Shown piece after piece: positions 38,531 to 49,759 of a DNA stretch of 64,000 bases (within the stretch, counting starts at the first letter, position 1; each line of letters begins with the position of its first letter). The stretch covers positions 65,528,625 to 65,592,624 of the forward strand of contig CM055095.1 in the NCBI GenBank assembly GCA_029204225.1, in the 5' to 3' direction. The stretch is from Diphasiastrum complanatum. Taxonomy: Eukaryota > Streptophyta > Lycopodiopsida > Lycopodiales > Lycopodiaceae. Below the pieces are notes generated by a model. It saw only the letters and a list, made by a program, of their open reading frames with translations, was not told the origin of the DNA and did not search any database. A program made the position numbers and the translations under genes.

Positions 38531-38872
38531 TTTTTTAGCTTTTCTAGTTTCTTCGTCTAAAAGCTTCTTAGCTTCTGAACTAATATCAACATCATAATAT
38601 TTTCCATTAGACTTATCAAGCTTTAATTCTTTATTACTAGGAATTTTTACTAATTATTCTGCGACCTTCGCTTTTTCTGTTGTGTTTTTCGCAATTTTTA
38701 CAATTTTTGTCTTAGTTTTCTTCTTATCTTTAAGAGTTAAAGAATCTTTACCACTTCTTGTAGTTACTTTATTTACTTTTTTCTCTAAATCTGGACATTT
38801 ATGATCTTGATCTAATAATTCAGACTCTACTTCTATCCTCTGAACTATCATGTCAGTGTTAGTCTTAGATGG

Positions 38873-39430
38873 TCAAAGGTCGTCTTCCCTAGGCGAGTTT
38901 ACAAACCTTGGTCTAGACCATGGTTGTTGTGGCTGAGGACATTCAGCAGTGACATGCCCTTCACCTTTACAATTAGCGCAGAGCGGCACATATCCTGCTG
39001 ATCTCCTGGATTCAGGGCAATCAGGCGAATAGTGACCCGGGGCTCCACAATTGTAGCATGAACCCCTTACTCTGGTTGGTGGAGTGGAATCTCGTGTTCC
39101 GCCCCTTCGCAAAATAGTGTTTTGTTGACCAGTATGTTGTTTCAATATTATAGTTTTTTGGTTAGTAGGAGTTGCAATATAAGCTAACTCCTCATGATTA
39201 TTAATCGGACAGAGGTATAGTTCCTCTTCAAAATAATCAGTCTGTAAAATGAGACATTTGGTCTTAGAATGACCTTCCTTCCCACACGCGGTACACCAAA
39301 CATTGGCGTTAGGCTTTGCTTTCTTTTGCTTGGCTTTAATATCAGATATTTGGACCTTTAGATCACTCATTTCTCTTGTTAACAACTCAACACTTTTCCT
39401 TAATCGATCCATCTTTTCGGATTTCTCCAT
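38873..39430 (-). pseudogene. Gypsy element C zinc-knuckle segment
   Basis: A 185-codon frame starting in a coiled-coil-like stretch ('LRKSVELLTREMSDLKVQIS') and carrying three CX2CX4HX4C knuckles: CTACGKEGHSKTKC, CYNCGAPGHYSPDC and CANCKGEGHVTAEC. In the family this part binds RNA. It is separated from Gag by a shift and a stop near 39467, and from the protease by stops near 38870 and 38650. Confidence 0.8.
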
Positions 39431-39617
39431 TCTTTTCTTTCTTTCTGAGTTCCTATTCTTAGTTTTCTAATAAGAAGATTCTTCTTTCGATGAAGAAGAA
39501 TAAGATGAATACTCAGAAGATTCTTCCATATCCACTGAATCAGATTCTGATTTAGACTCAGTAGATGTTTCAGATTCTTCTGTTCGTTTAAATTTGCGTT
39601 TTTTACTACTTTTTTTT

Positions 39618-40487
39618 TCATTTCTCCGCCTGCGAGAAATGAGAGGTTTCGTAATTCTCGGCAGAGGCAATGACATCTTCCAAAGAAGTCATCAAACCCT
39701 GTCGACAATAACGATCCATTTTCTTAGGCAAACCACCCAAGAACCATTCATTTTGCATAGGAACTGGATACTGGGCTTCTAACTTTTCTATTAAATTCTT
39801 AACCCTACGAGTATATTTCCTAAGTAATTCCGTTGGCTTTTTTTCAACAGAGTTAAGCCGAGCCAACAATCTAGTGGAATATCCTATCTCCCTAAACTGT
39901 TTAAGGAATCCTGCTTTTAAAGCATTCCAAGTATTAACTGTTTCTGGTACTAATTGACTGTACCAAATCCTAGCCTGCTTCTGCAGAAGACCTGGCAAAA
40001 TTCTAACTTTATCCTCATCCGTCTGCTCTTTGTTTGCTATGGTAATGGATTCAAATTGCGACATATAACTATCCGCATCTTCAAATGATGATCTCTTAAA
40101 AAAATCATATCTGATTTTTGTGGATGTGGGTGGCGCTGGATTAGCCATATTAACAGATGGTGGTGAACTAGATGAACTTGGAGGATCTGAATCTAAACTT
40201 CGATCGGACAAAGAGTCTGAACTTGGTTCGGAAGTAGAATCAGACGAATCTGATTCAGGTGAATCTGTAGAACTTGGTGTCTCAACGGATCTTTTCTCAA
40301 ATGAATCTACAAATGCTGTAGTAGCGTGTAAAAGATCATTAAACGCTTCAGGTATTAATCTTGCTCTAACTGGTGAGTTTTGCAAATTCTACAAATACAA
40401 ATTTCTAGACTTCCTATATGCTTCTAAAAGCTGTGCACGCCCTAAATGTTTCAGTTCAATAATTGCTTGAGAGTATGTTCTTGGCAT
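39618..40487 (-). pseudogene. Gypsy element C Gag
   Basis: The probable start is ATG 40487 ('MPRTYSQAIIELKHLGRAQL'). TAG at 40391-40389 interrupts, and the frame then stays open from 40385 to 39618. A Ser/Asp-rich spacer is followed by the retrotransposon gag domain: 'DADSYMSQFESI', 'LPGLLQKQARIWYSQLVPET', 'ALKAGFLKQFREIGYSTRLL' and 'NEWFLGGLPKKMDRYC'. It ends at 'FSQAEK', where an A run causes a shift into a Lys/Ser/Glu-rich linker (39676-39467). Confidence 0.75.
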
Positions 40488-40552
40488 GCATTACATGAGA
40501 AAGATTCGTAGATGTAATACACGTAAAAATCTTGCAAAAGGTGAAATTCATC

Positions 40553-40570
40553 TCCCCGGCAACAACGCCA
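40553..40570 (-). other. Primer binding site, tRNA-Asp type with two changes
   Basis: The minus strand reads TGGCGTTGTTGCCGGGGA. The usual plant tRNA-Asp primer site is TGGCGCCGTTGCCGGGGA, so two adjacent C have become T, which fits deamination of methylated cytosines. It lies just inside the LTR. Confidence 0.8.
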
Positions 40571-40575
40571 AATTA

Positions 40576-41595
40576 TGTGGTGGCCTAGTCGTTATAGATT
40601 TCCACAAAATCAATGAACTACTTAGTATAAAAGGTTTGATCGTTCTCCAAGAGAGAGAATAATATCATCTTTTGCATGGTAAATGTATGTATGATAATAA
40701 ACAGACTAGAGTGTATAAAGTTCACAATGAATACTACAACGACATAACTGGTTATTTAAAGATATTTGGGTAAATTGGCATCCAGAAAACCAGTGATGAA
40801 ACGATTTGGTCAAGGTCTGTAATTGTAAGAATTACTTTATCTTTCAGGCTCTTCAAGCATCAGGAAAACAGTCAGAACTGACATCAACTAGCAATTAGAT
40901 TCATTAAGCAGAATCACATTAGCTAAAAGTTCTTCTTAATCAAACACAGATAATTAGTTTTTATCACAGGAAGCAAACAAGACAGGGCCTCAATCAATCC
41001 CATTATCTGAACACATAGCTCATTCAGAGTTGAAGGAATTTCTGCTAAAAGTTATGTTTGACAGCTTCGGCTAATTCCCTGCACACATTAGTCAGAATTA
41101 TTATTTGCTGGTGTCGCCTGAAAATCCGTGTTAGAGTAACTGAAATTCAGTATAACTTAAGAGATGTGTGTGACACAAACAGAACAATATCACAATCAAT
41201 CACAGATCATACAGAGTGTGTTCGCACAAATGATAAGAAGTAATTCTGTGAGAGATAACAGAAGGGAAGAATGTTCAAGCTATAAGGACTTGCTCTTCGC
41301 TCTCTATTGATACTCAGCTCTGCGTAGAAATGCGTATGTACAATGACACATAGTGCTATCCTTATAAGAATGTTCTTCAGTCTCAATGTCGCTTACAGAC
41401 CGTCAAATGTCGGTTCTGGACTTCTATTGCGTCTCTTTAGAACGTCACAACTTCTACTCAAAATATGAATTTACAAAGTGCAAAATAGGCCTTTACATGT
41501 ATTTAGGCACTATAGCACATTTTATATATATGGAAATTGAAAATTTTTACAATATATGACAAAATTTGGATAATGTTAGATCATAAGACTCCACG
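40576..41595 (-). repeat. 5' LTR of gypsy element C
   Basis: The plus strand starts TGTGGTGGCC, five bases from the primer site, and runs to about 41595 (ending CTCCA), where sequence homologous to the element B LTR resumes at 41598. The length is about 1.02 kb. The inner end is firm; the outer end is inferred from the switch to element B sequence and the TG/CA rule. Confidence 0.65.
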
Positions 41596-41869
41596 GGTGG
41601 TAATCCTAGAAGCGTGAGGATAGAACGAGTTTCGTTTCCACCGTTGGTTTCGTTTACCTCGTCTGCCTTTCTCTCTTGTTGGACCGCAAAGAATCTCGTT
41701 CGTGGATCCTTACTGTTCGCGAACCGTTCGTCTTCGTCTCCGTTGACTTTTGTGTTCGCGAAACTCTTCGTGTTTTGTGTCTTCATATGTTCGAGTTCGC
41801 GAACATCTTCATTGAGTGAATGACTGAAAGCTAGCAAGGCTTTGTAATCAGAATCACTTTGTTTCTTCA
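41596..41869 (-). repeat. Partial 3' LTR of copia element B
   Basis: About 270 bases matching the first part of the 5' LTR (46846-46575). It ends where gypsy element C begins. The remaining 750 bases of the LTR are not found on the far side of element C. Confidence 0.8.
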
Positions 41870-41880
41870 GCTCCCTCTCA
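41870..41880 (-). other. Polypurine tract of element B
   Basis: The minus strand reads GAGAGGGAGC directly before the 3' LTR start TGAAGAAAC, the expected plus-strand primer. Confidence 0.7.
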
Positions 41881-42653
41881 AAGCATGGTAGCTTTATGAT
41901 CCCGAGACTGCTCTTTTGCCTCTCAAAGAGCCCTTTGTCCAGAGCTTTAGTGAAGATGTCAGCAACCATATCTTTCGTTTCTATAAAGGTGGTCTGCATC
42001 ATCTTCCTTTCAATCAGATCCCTGATCAAGTGATTCTTGATCGCAATGTGCTTCGTTCTTGAGTGGAACACAGGATCTTTTGTCAGGTGTATCGCAGAGG
42101 TGTTGTCCATCTGCAAGACCAATGGCTCATTCCTTGTTTTGCCCAATTTGTCCAGGAACTGTCTTAGCCAAATTATTTTGGCCATCTTCGTTGCTGCTAC
42201 GTACTCTACTTTGCAGGACAACTGGGCTACAATGGTCTGCTTCTTGATGACCCAAAGAGCTGCTGCTCCTAATGCGATGGTGCATCCTCTTGAGACGCTT
42301 TTACAGTCATCCCTGAGAGATGCCCAGCTAGCATCGCTGTAGGAAAGTACCTTGAGACCTGCACCACGACAATAACACATGCCATAATCCCTCGTTAATT
42401 GAAGATATTGCAAAATTTGTTTTGCAATCTTCCGATGTGTCGAGCCTGGATTTGTGTAGAATTGGCTCATCTTGAATACTGCATAAGCAATATCAAGACG
42501 TGTGTTGTCTACAAGGTACATCAGTGAACCTATCAGCCTCCTGTAGGGTGTGAGCTGCATTTGTTCTCTTTCTTCCTCAATCTTTGGATAGTCGTCATTT
42601 GTAAGCATCGTCCCTGCGAGCATTGGAGTGTTCGCTCCTTTGCAGTTCAGCAT
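41881..42653 (-). pseudogene. Copia element B RNase H
   Basis: 'MLNCKGANTPMLAGTML' leads into 'TPYRRLIGSLMYLVDNTRLD', 'YSDASWASLRDDCKSV' (Asp), 'CKVEYVAATKMAK' (Glu), 'LQMDNTSAIHLTKDP' (Asp), 'FHSRTKHIAIKNHLIRDLI' and 'DMVADIFTKALDKG'. This is the complete copia RNase H. The frame runs on into the 3' LTR and ends at 41547, beyond the LTR break, so the natural stop is missing or displaced. Confidence 0.8.
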
Positions 42654-42689
42654 CCCAAAGTCCTCTAGGATCTTCTGGGTGTATCTGGA

Positions 42690-43303
42690 CTAGTGAAGGT
42701 ATAACTTGCCTCCCTCATAGTCCCTTTCAATTTGTAAGCCTAGGTAACACCTGGCTTCTCCCAGATTCACTATTTTGAAATGCTTCGAGATGTCTGTCTT
42801 TACTTCAGAAATTAGCTGCTCACTCCTGCAAAGTATCAGAGTGTCGTCCACATAAACAGCCACTATGATGATTTTCCCATCCGTAACTCTGACATACACA
42901 TTAGAGTCAACCAACAGAGGTTTGAATCCCAATGATTTCAGGACCTGATCCTTCTTCTTGTACCATTGTCGGGCTGATTGCTTCAGACCATAGATGTTTC
43001 TATGCATTTTGCATACATAGTCAGGAAGTGAATTTGAGACAAATACTGGGGGTTGATCCATGTAGACCTCTTCGTCTAATTCGCCATGCAAGAAGGCTAT
43101 CTTCTTGTCCACAATGTGGATCTTGAGGTCGTAAGCTGCTGCATATGCAAACAACAAACGTAGGGACGAGTGTTTGACAACATGAGAGAAGGTTTCAGAA
43201 TAGTCAATACCGTATCTCTGAGAGACCCTTCACTACCAGTCTTGCCTTGTATTTCGTCACACTCCCATCTGGTCCATATTTGAGTTTGAAAACCCATTTG
43301 CAT
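42690..43303 (-). pseudogene. Copia element B reverse transcriptase
   Basis: The early part (43303-43160) is in shifted frames. The frame 43157-42690 has 'KIAFLHGELDEEVYMDQPPV', 'MHRNIYGLKQSARQWYKK', the catalytic 'VAVYVDDTLILC' and 'LGEARCYLGLQIERDYEGGK'. In 'IVDKKIAFLHG', Lys stands where the family has V-K-T-A. It stops at 42690, between RT and RNase H. Confidence 0.8.
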
Positions 43304-43392
43304 TTGACAGTCTTGTGCTTATGAGGCAATGGCTCCAACGTCCATACCTGGTTCTTCCTCATGGACTCCATCTCTTCGTTCATGGCTTGGAT

Positions 43393-44090
43393 TCATTTGT
43401 CCTTCTCTGGACCTTCAATCGCCTCCTCGAATGTCTGTGATTCACCATTGAACCCACAAAATTCTTCTGATGTGGAAGCTGAGCTGCTTGGCAGAAATCT
43501 TGCTGTGCTCTTCGTGGTCTTGTCGACCTTATGGGAGATCCTCCCGGAATAGCTATGCCTTTGCCCTTGTCTGCTCTGCTCAGTCCGAAACCATCTTGGT
43601 TTACAGGAACTGTGGCAGGAGATTGCCTCGAATCTTTCTTTGTCTGATTTGTCGTTCGAATGGAAGACTACTCGAAAATCCTCGTATTTGTGTTCGTCCT
43701 CTACTCCCTCTGACGTTGGCGGCAGGTCATAGTACTGTCTTTCCAGAACTTCATAGCTAACAGGTTCTTCGTTGGCCATTGTCCTGCTCTCGTCGAATTG
43801 GACATCCCTCACTATTTTCACAGTGTTCGTGTCTGGCATGGAGATTCTGTAGTATGACGAATTATTGTCATAACCTACCAGAAATCCTTGCTTGCCTTCA
43901 CCTTGCTGCCTATGCATCTCTCAGCCCAATTCACATATTCTGTGAATTTATCGAGTGCTTCAGATTTATTCTGAATAAAATACACTCTGGCAAACTTGCT
44001 ATAATCATTAATGAAGGTTATATAGTATTTTGAACCTCCTACTGAGATCACGTTGAATGGACCGCAGATGTCAGAGTGCACCAGCTCCAT
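43393..44090 (-). pseudogene. Copia element B integrase, core deleted
   Basis: It starts 'MELVHSDICGPFNVISVGGS' with the first catalytic Asp, then 'FINDYSKFARVYF'. After 'FTEYVNWAERCIGSKVK' it jumps to 'KQGFLVGYDNNSSYYRI', which belongs downstream of the core. The second Asp and catalytic Glu region (normally some 150 codons) is missing. The remainder runs through 'VRDVQFDES' into an acidic linker with shifts. Confidence 0.75.
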
Positions 44091-44105
44091 AATCTTTGTT
44101 GTTCT

Positions 44106-44840
44106 TTAGGAGTATTTGACGAATGGTGTGCGTGACATCTTGCCTTTCAAACATGCATCACAGGTGGTCAAATTGGTTGCATTCGAGATGCTGACCCCTG
44201 TTATTGCTCTATGATGACTTGTCTGGTAGAGTGCCATTGAGTTCATGTGGCAGAGTCTTCTATGCCATAGAGTGTCTGGCGAGTCGTCATGAGTCTGATG
44301 CATCTGATCTACAAGTAGGCATACCTTCAGATGATATTTCCTTCTGCCTTGAGCGATGAGAGTACTGGTACTGGCATCAATCACGTTGCATGCTTCGTCA
44401 GAAAATGTCACATGCATCCCTGCATCTGCTATTCTTGCTATAGAGAGCAAGTCTTGCTGCAGAGTTGGCCCGAATAGAACGTCTTCGAGTCTTCTGTCTC
44501 TGCTGTTGGTGTTGAGCCAAAGTGAACCAATACCGTTCACTTGATGTCTGGATCCATCTCCAAGAACTATGAATCTTGAGGGATCTGCACTTCTGAAATT
44601 AGACATGATTCGTCTTGATGTCACGAAGTGCGAGGTGGCTCCTGAATCCATGATCACCTCGTGTGTGTCAGACGTTGATGCTACACACACATCTTCACAG
44701 ATGTAGGTGGTCGAACAATTTTTGTTTGTTCTTTCTTCGCCCATCTTTGAGCTCTCAGGCTCCTCGACATAGGAAGAACTAATATCGTTCTCTTGTCTGT
44801 TCTGTGCTGATCTGTTTCTTGGGTTCTGGCGGCAATCCAT
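44106..44840 (-). pseudogene. Copia element B protease and GAG-pre-integrase
   Basis: The active site is intact: 'EVIMDSGATSHFVTS'. 'LGDGSRHQVNGIGS', 'LEDVLFGPTLQQDLLSIARI', 'LWHRRLCHMNSMAL' and 'CDACLKGKMSRTPF' follow in normal order. The frame stops at 44106, just before the integrase start at 44090. This is the best preserved part of the element. Confidence 0.8.
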
Positions 44841-45704
44841 GGCTGCATGACCCTTCTTATGGCAATGGATACACTCAATCTTGGGATTGAGCCAGCAAGT
44901 ATCTATTGTATGCCCGTCTCTTCTACATCTCAGACAGGTCTTCCTGTCGGCATCTTGTCGTTTCGACCTCCCTTTGGTCTTCCAGTTGCTTTTGTTGGTC
45001 CCCTCTGCTTGTTAGTCACGATCCTGCCTCTGATTCGACTCCCTCTTAGGCTTGAACTATTTCTTTGATTTTTCTCTGTTGCCGTAGAGTGCCTGGTCAG
45101 AACCATCTTTGTGATCAAGATGCTCTCTGGCCTCGACTTCCTCTCGAATCTTGACAATCGCCTTTTCGAGGTTCATGGTAGGATCTTTCACGAGCAGGGT
45201 TCGTGTCGTCTTGAAAGATCTGAATAAGGCTCTCAACAAATATGTGACCTGCTTCTCAGCTGATACTGCATTCTCTGCTCTTGAGTTGTGTAGTGACGGA
45301 AACAGATCCTTCATCTTTCTCACGAAAGAGGTGAGGTCTTTTCCATCCCACTGTAGATTTGTCAGCTGATCTTCCAGCATCATAATCTGACTTCTTGATT
45401 TCGTTTGAAATCTTGTGAGCAGTGCATCCCACATCTCCTTAGCTTTGGAGAGTGTAGCCAGGTCAAGTGTAAGGCTATCTTCGATGGAAGATGATAGCAA
45501 GGCTATTGCCTTGTCATTTTTCTCCCTCCATTCGCGTAGCTCCTTGCCTATTGTCGTAGGCATTTCTTCTGTGCCATCCACCCAGGGAAAGAGTGCTTCG
45601 CCCTTGAGTATCAAAGATGTCTTAACTTTCCAGGTTAGAAAGTTAGATCCTGAAGAATTAAATATGGTGCAGATCTTATTCTGCATGCTGCTGATTGAGG
45701 CCAT
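44840..45704 (-). pseudogene. Copia element B Gag
   Basis: The main frame (45704-45057) starts 'MASISSMQNKICTIFNSSGS' and has the copia Gag pattern 'LTWKVKTSLILKGEALFPWV', 'LSKAKEMWDALLTRFQTKS' and 'DQLTNLQWDGKDLTSFVRKM'. It ends shortly before the zinc knuckles. These are in a shifted frame at about 44930-44830: CLRCRRDGHTIDTC and CIHCHKKGHAAMDC. At least one frame change and a stop near 45057 disable it. Confidence 0.75.
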
Positions 45705-45803
45705 TGCTTCTTGAAGTCTGTTTTTCTTGTTGTTTGGTTGATTGTCTGAGTGTTTGGCCTCCTGGATCTGCTAGCTTCTCGGCTGTGTCAGAATATGACA
45801 GGG

Positions 45804-45817
45804 TGGCTCTGATACCA
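45804..45817 (-). other. Primer binding site, initiator tRNA-Met type
   Basis: The minus strand reads TGGTATCAGAGCCA, one base inside the LTR end and about 100 bases before the gag ATG at 45704. Confidence 0.92.
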
Positions 45818-45818
45818 C

Positions 45819-46846
45819 TGTTGGGAGTCAAGCGGTGGTCCGATACGAATGATGAGAATCGTGACAAGAAAATTCACGAAACATTCGCGACTCTCTTTCG
45901 AGATTCGGATGGAGTTCAGATGCATTTGCTGGGCACTGCTAGCTGAAACACTCCTACAATCCTCCAGAGGGTAGTCAGGTAGTACTGATCTATGTTCATA
46001 AAATTAATATAGCATTCAACTTCATTTCAACCAAGGTGCAAAATTCAAAGGGAACAAGAAAAACTCAGACATATTAAAATAAACAGCATAAGCATTCGAC
46101 ATCCAAGATCAGACACGACCAAAAAAATAATCTATATTGATTTTCTCTGATCTCTTCAGGGCATTGCATGCAAATCCACGCAGTGCGTTGGCGTGAGAAA
46201 AGCACGGCTCTCTCACGAGTAGTAGTCTCGCTTCACTAGCGGACAATTGGATCTTCTGATCTTAGACATAATTATCTTCTTGCACGCAGACGGAGCTTCT
46301 GTCTGTGTTTGTCTTGATTGCTTACTAGAATCAGACTTCTTCTTGGGTATCTCTTTTCTTTTGTTATACTCTATGTATCCTGTTCTGATATGTGTCGAGT
46401 ATAATTCAGTTAGTACGGTCTCTTTATGCAAATCTAAGATTAGAGTGATTAAGCATCTACAATTAACCAAAGAATTACAAGAGTGGCAAATTAGCCATGA
46501 CCTAGGAGGTATCTGGTGACGTCATGCCATTAGGTCAGATCTCTGTACTTCCGGGTACTTGCGTGATCTCTGGTGGTACTCCTAGGAGCGTGAGGATAGA
46601 ATGGGTTTTGTTTCCACCGTTGGTTTTGTTTACCTCGTCTGCCTTTCTCTCTTGCTGGTCCGCAAAGGAATCTCGTTCGTGGATCCTTACTGTTTGCGAA
46701 CCGTTCGTCTTCGTCTCCGTTGAATTTTGTGTTCACAAAACTCTTCGTGTTTCATGTCTTCATACGTTCGAGTTCGCGAGCATCTTTGTTGAGTGAAGGA
46801 CTGAAAGCTAGCAAGGCTTTGTAATTATAAACACTTTGTTTTTTCA
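45819..46846 (-). repeat. 5' LTR of copia element B
   Basis: In element orientation it starts TGAAAAAACAAAG and ends CTCCCAACA, about 1028 bp. Both ends are supported: the inner by the primer site at 45817, the outer by comparison with the partial 3' LTR (41869) and the isolated LTR (17146), which begin alike. Confidence 0.85.
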
Positions 46847-47879
46847 TTCTGAGAAGCTTTTCACCTTCGGATTCTGTCTCATCTGTCTCAGTCTCATCTA
46901 GAGGAGGCCTCTTGGATTTCATTTTGTTCATGTTGGTCCTGGCTTGTCGTGTCTATGGTAGTTGTGCTTTGGTGGTGGTGTCTTCTTGCTGAGCCGAAAA
47001 CCCTTCTGGAGCAGTATCTTGGTGTGATGCCGAGGACGTGGGTGGCTTCCTCAAGGTCAGCTTCATGATGCTCGTGTTGGGTTTCTTTGGAGGTGGTCCT
47101 TGTGGAGATGATAAAAGTGTCATTTTCTTGGAGGCTCCATGAGCATGCTTGGTCTTCCTAGGTGCTATTGGACTCTCCCAAGCTTTGTCAGCTATCATTA
47201 ACATCTCTTGTAATTTCGGTCGGTTGATCATCTACTGCAGTGTAAGATTTGTCAGAAGGTAGCCCAGTAAGGTTATTTAAAGATTCAGATGAGACTTTTG
47301 ATTTGGTTGCGCGGCTCGGATGAGATCTGAAGGTAGGACTCAGTTGAGATCTAACTGAACGATTTGGGTGAGATCTAAAGCTATGACTTGATTAGGTTGA
47401 CTTCTGAAGCAGTTTGGAACAAAGGTTGGAAAAAAATTTGATGTTGGAACTGCTCTATGCAAGAAAAATCGGATTGAAAGATTGATTTTTTGTCCCAATT
47501 GAAGCATAGGTTTCCTTTTCAATAGCAAACTAGAGCGTTGTGGTTCCTCTAGCAATACTATCCCTCAACGTGGCGGTGTGCAAAAGATATGACAAAAAAT
47601 TTGTAGACCTAGCAGATTTATGGCGCATTAGGTTTTATGAAATGGTGTTTCGATGGTGCTCTCATGCTGTGGATGACTGGTGATAGTGCTCGAGAATGGA
47701 ATGGAGTGAGTGAGCGCGGTTGCAAAGAGCTGAAGATTGCTAGAAAGGAGCATGTAATCACAAAGATCGCCAGAATCCGTGGCTAGGAGCATCAAAATGG
47801 TTGCAAGTTGATGAGATGCAAACGACTTCGTGTTGGATCGTTTTATAGCTATTGAGGTCTGACTCGGCTCTTGACTCAG
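46847..47879. other. Flank of element B; doubtful ORFs
   Basis: A minus-strand frame at 47231-46953 ('MINRPKLQEMLMIADKAWES', Pro/Lys/Thr-rich end) continues in another frame to the LTR edge ('KRPPLDETETDETE'). It looks coding-like but no family is recognised; it may be the gene or element into which B inserted. 47280-47400 holds diverged 'gagatct' repeats related to the minisatellite that follows. 47888-47628 is open on the minus strand without a motif. Confidence 0.3.
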
Positions 47880-48150
47880 CTTGGTCAAGATTTTAGACAG
47901 ACTGGCTCGGTCGAAATTTGACTCAGAGTCTCGATCAAGATTTTAACTAGAGGATTCGATTGAAAGTTCACTAGAGGACTCGGTCTAGGGGACTCGGTCG
48001 AGATCTAACTGGAGGACTCGGTCGAAATGTGATTTGAGGACTCGGTCTGAATGGAGGACTCGGTCGAGATCTGACTGGTGGACTTGGTCAAAATATGACT
48101 GGAGGACTCGGTCAGGTGTAGCACTTGGCTCGGTCAAGATGTCAAGTGGA
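47880..48150. repeat. Degenerate minisatellite, ~24-30 base unit
   Basis: About ten variants of 'ggactcggtcgagatctgac' in a row with changing length, including 'gaggactcggtcgaaatgtg' and 'ggactcggtcgagatctaac'. Borders are gradual. Confidence 0.7.
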
Positions 48151-48838
48151 TGTTCGATTGAGTGCTTAGGTAAATTGACTTTGTTAGAGAACCTTTTGAA
48201 GTAAAAAATGACAGTGACAAAGCATGAGAAGTTCTCAGTTGGACAGGTGGACTTAATTACCAGATTGTTGCTACTGTTGAAAAAAATGAGGTCTTAGAAT
48301 TGTAGAAGGAATATGGACCTTGTTAGGGGTGTGTTTTAATCCCTTAACTCCTTGTTCCTAACTATGACAACGGAACCCTCTAATATAACATGAATCCAAT
48401 ATTAACAACAACAATAACAATATAACCAACTACATAATGTTAATTAAATAGAGATAACCATTGCAAATTACATTTTATACGATGAACAACTGATATTATG
48501 CAATTATCCAACAGTCATGCTCACGACACACAATATATGACAATGTGGTAATCAATTCCCGAAGTAATAGCTGATACATCGTATTTAGGGTCTACATACT
48601 GGTCACTTAAAGGGTCTTAAGCAAGGAAGCTCTCTCTTGCTGCCTATGACTCACATATAGACTAAGAACTAAATACAAGTATGCTCGGCTCTCACCCTTC
48701 GTCTCTCCAATACTTTACTGTCCGAATAGTTCAGTATTGAAAAGTCCTCTGCCTGGCTTAGATTGTCCTATTTATCTTTCTGAGAAAATTCCACAGTTCT
48801 ATATCATTATGACTGCAAAGAGTCACTTCAGTTACCCA
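48151..48838. other. No gene recognised
   Basis: AT-rich sequence up to the sharp start of copia homology at about 48839. 'tgttaggggtgtgttttaat' near 48320 could be an LTR start, but no partner copy is visible. Confidence 0.4.
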
Positions 48839-49274
48839 TGTTCGAAGCCATCACTCACAAATATTAGGGTGTTTGGATGCAAAGCTTTCAATCAGATCTC
48901 TGCTGATCAACAAAAAATTTCGAACAAAGGGTCGAACAACAGCAGATTAATTTCTATTGGCTACTCTCCAAATCAGAAGGCATACAAGCTCTACAACCTG
49001 GACAATCAACAAGCATTCACAAGCAGAAATGTGACTTTTCTGGAAGACCAATTTTTTGACCAAAGACAAGGTTGCACAAAATTCCGAACTGAGGGTCGAA
49101 TAGTCAATTTTTGAACCCAGGGTCGAACAGTCAATTTTTGAATCCAGGGTCAAGCAGCCAAAAATCGATATTGACTCAGAAAATGAGTCAGAATCTCAAC
49201 AAATTTAATCACATCAGAGGGTCGAATTTCAACCAAGAAGGACAAATCGACCTTGACAGCCTCCATCCTGGTTT
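48839..49274 (+). pseudogene. Copia integrase C-terminus and repeat linker, plus arm
   Basis: 'PSLTNIRVFGCKAFNQISAD', 'SIGYSPNQKAYKLYNLD' and 'SRNVTFLEDQFF' are the normal end of copia integrase. The linker at 49090-49180 has the peptide repeat 'NPGSNSQFL', 'NPGSSSQKS', encoded by recurring 'gggtcgaa' words. A stop and shift lie near 49113. Confidence 0.65.
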
Positions 49275-49759
49275 ATGGATGATCCAGCCTGCTACTTTGT
49301 GCAGAAATCAAATACAAATTCTAAGGCAAAGTCAATTACTGATGCTAACCAGTGCAAAGCAAAAAAGGACACCATATCGACATTACTAAATGAGAATGGT
49401 TTCTATCCAAACTGGACAGACTGGAAGTCTCATTTCAAGTCTGTATCGGATTTCTTCATCAACTCCACTCTTTATGTAAATGATATTCTACTATTCAGTA
49501 TCAATCTGAATCTGATGAAGGATCTAAAATGCAAGTTAGTATTGGAGTTCAAAAGATTTGATAAAATTCCAGCCAACTGCTGTCACAGACTACAAAAATT
49601 GACCCAGCAAGACAAACCTGATGGCAGCAGATTATTTCACAATGGCTCTGACAAAAGAGCAGCAGTTCAGATTCAACGACAAGTTAAATATGAAGATCAA
49701 AGTTTTTCAAGATGCTTTGTCTCAAATCCATTTACTAATGAGCATCATGAAAACTTTAC
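49275..49759 (+). pseudogene. Copia RT fragment fused to RNase H tail, plus arm
   Basis: 'FALLNENGF'-like sequence, then the RT active-site stretch reading 'LYVNDILLFSINLNLMKD'. The usual second Asp position is YVND here and YIDD in the other arm. Shortly after, the frame at 49621 reads 'MAADYFTMALTKEQQFRF', the end of RNase H. Everything in between is missing, as in the minus arm. Confidence 0.65.

Larger units (their letters stand above)
35166..41595 (-). mobile_element. Ty3/gypsy element C with two protease domains
   Basis: Minus-strand order: 5' LTR (41595-40576), tRNA-Asp-type primer site, Gag, three zinc knuckles, protease 1, protease 2, RT, integrase. RT before integrase makes it Ty3/gypsy. 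The primer site and the 'FMDDF' RT motif fit the plant Athila/Tat-like branch. RNase H is deleted, several stop codons and shifts are present, and no 3' LTR is found. The right-hand LTR edge abuts the broken 3' LTR of copia element B. Confidence 0.85.
41596..46846 (-). mobile_element. Ty1/copia element B, internally deleted
   Basis: Minus-strand order: 5' LTR (46846-45819), primer site, gag with two zinc knuckles, protease, GAG-pre-integrase, start and end of integrase, RT with YVDD, RNase H, purine tract, and the first 270 bases of the 3' LTR. The integrase core is deleted and the frame is broken at several points. The 3' LTR is cut at 41596 by gypsy element C. The same family left an isolated LTR at 15.8-17.1 kb. 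Confidence 0.88.

Noticed and set aside
46953-47231. A confident host gene next to element B
   Set aside because: Low-complexity Pro/Lys/Thr composition, no motif and no splice sites; left as an uncertain flank.
47880-48150. CRISPR array
   Set aside because: Units vary in length and sequence and have no unique spacers; this is a minisatellite in a plant genome.
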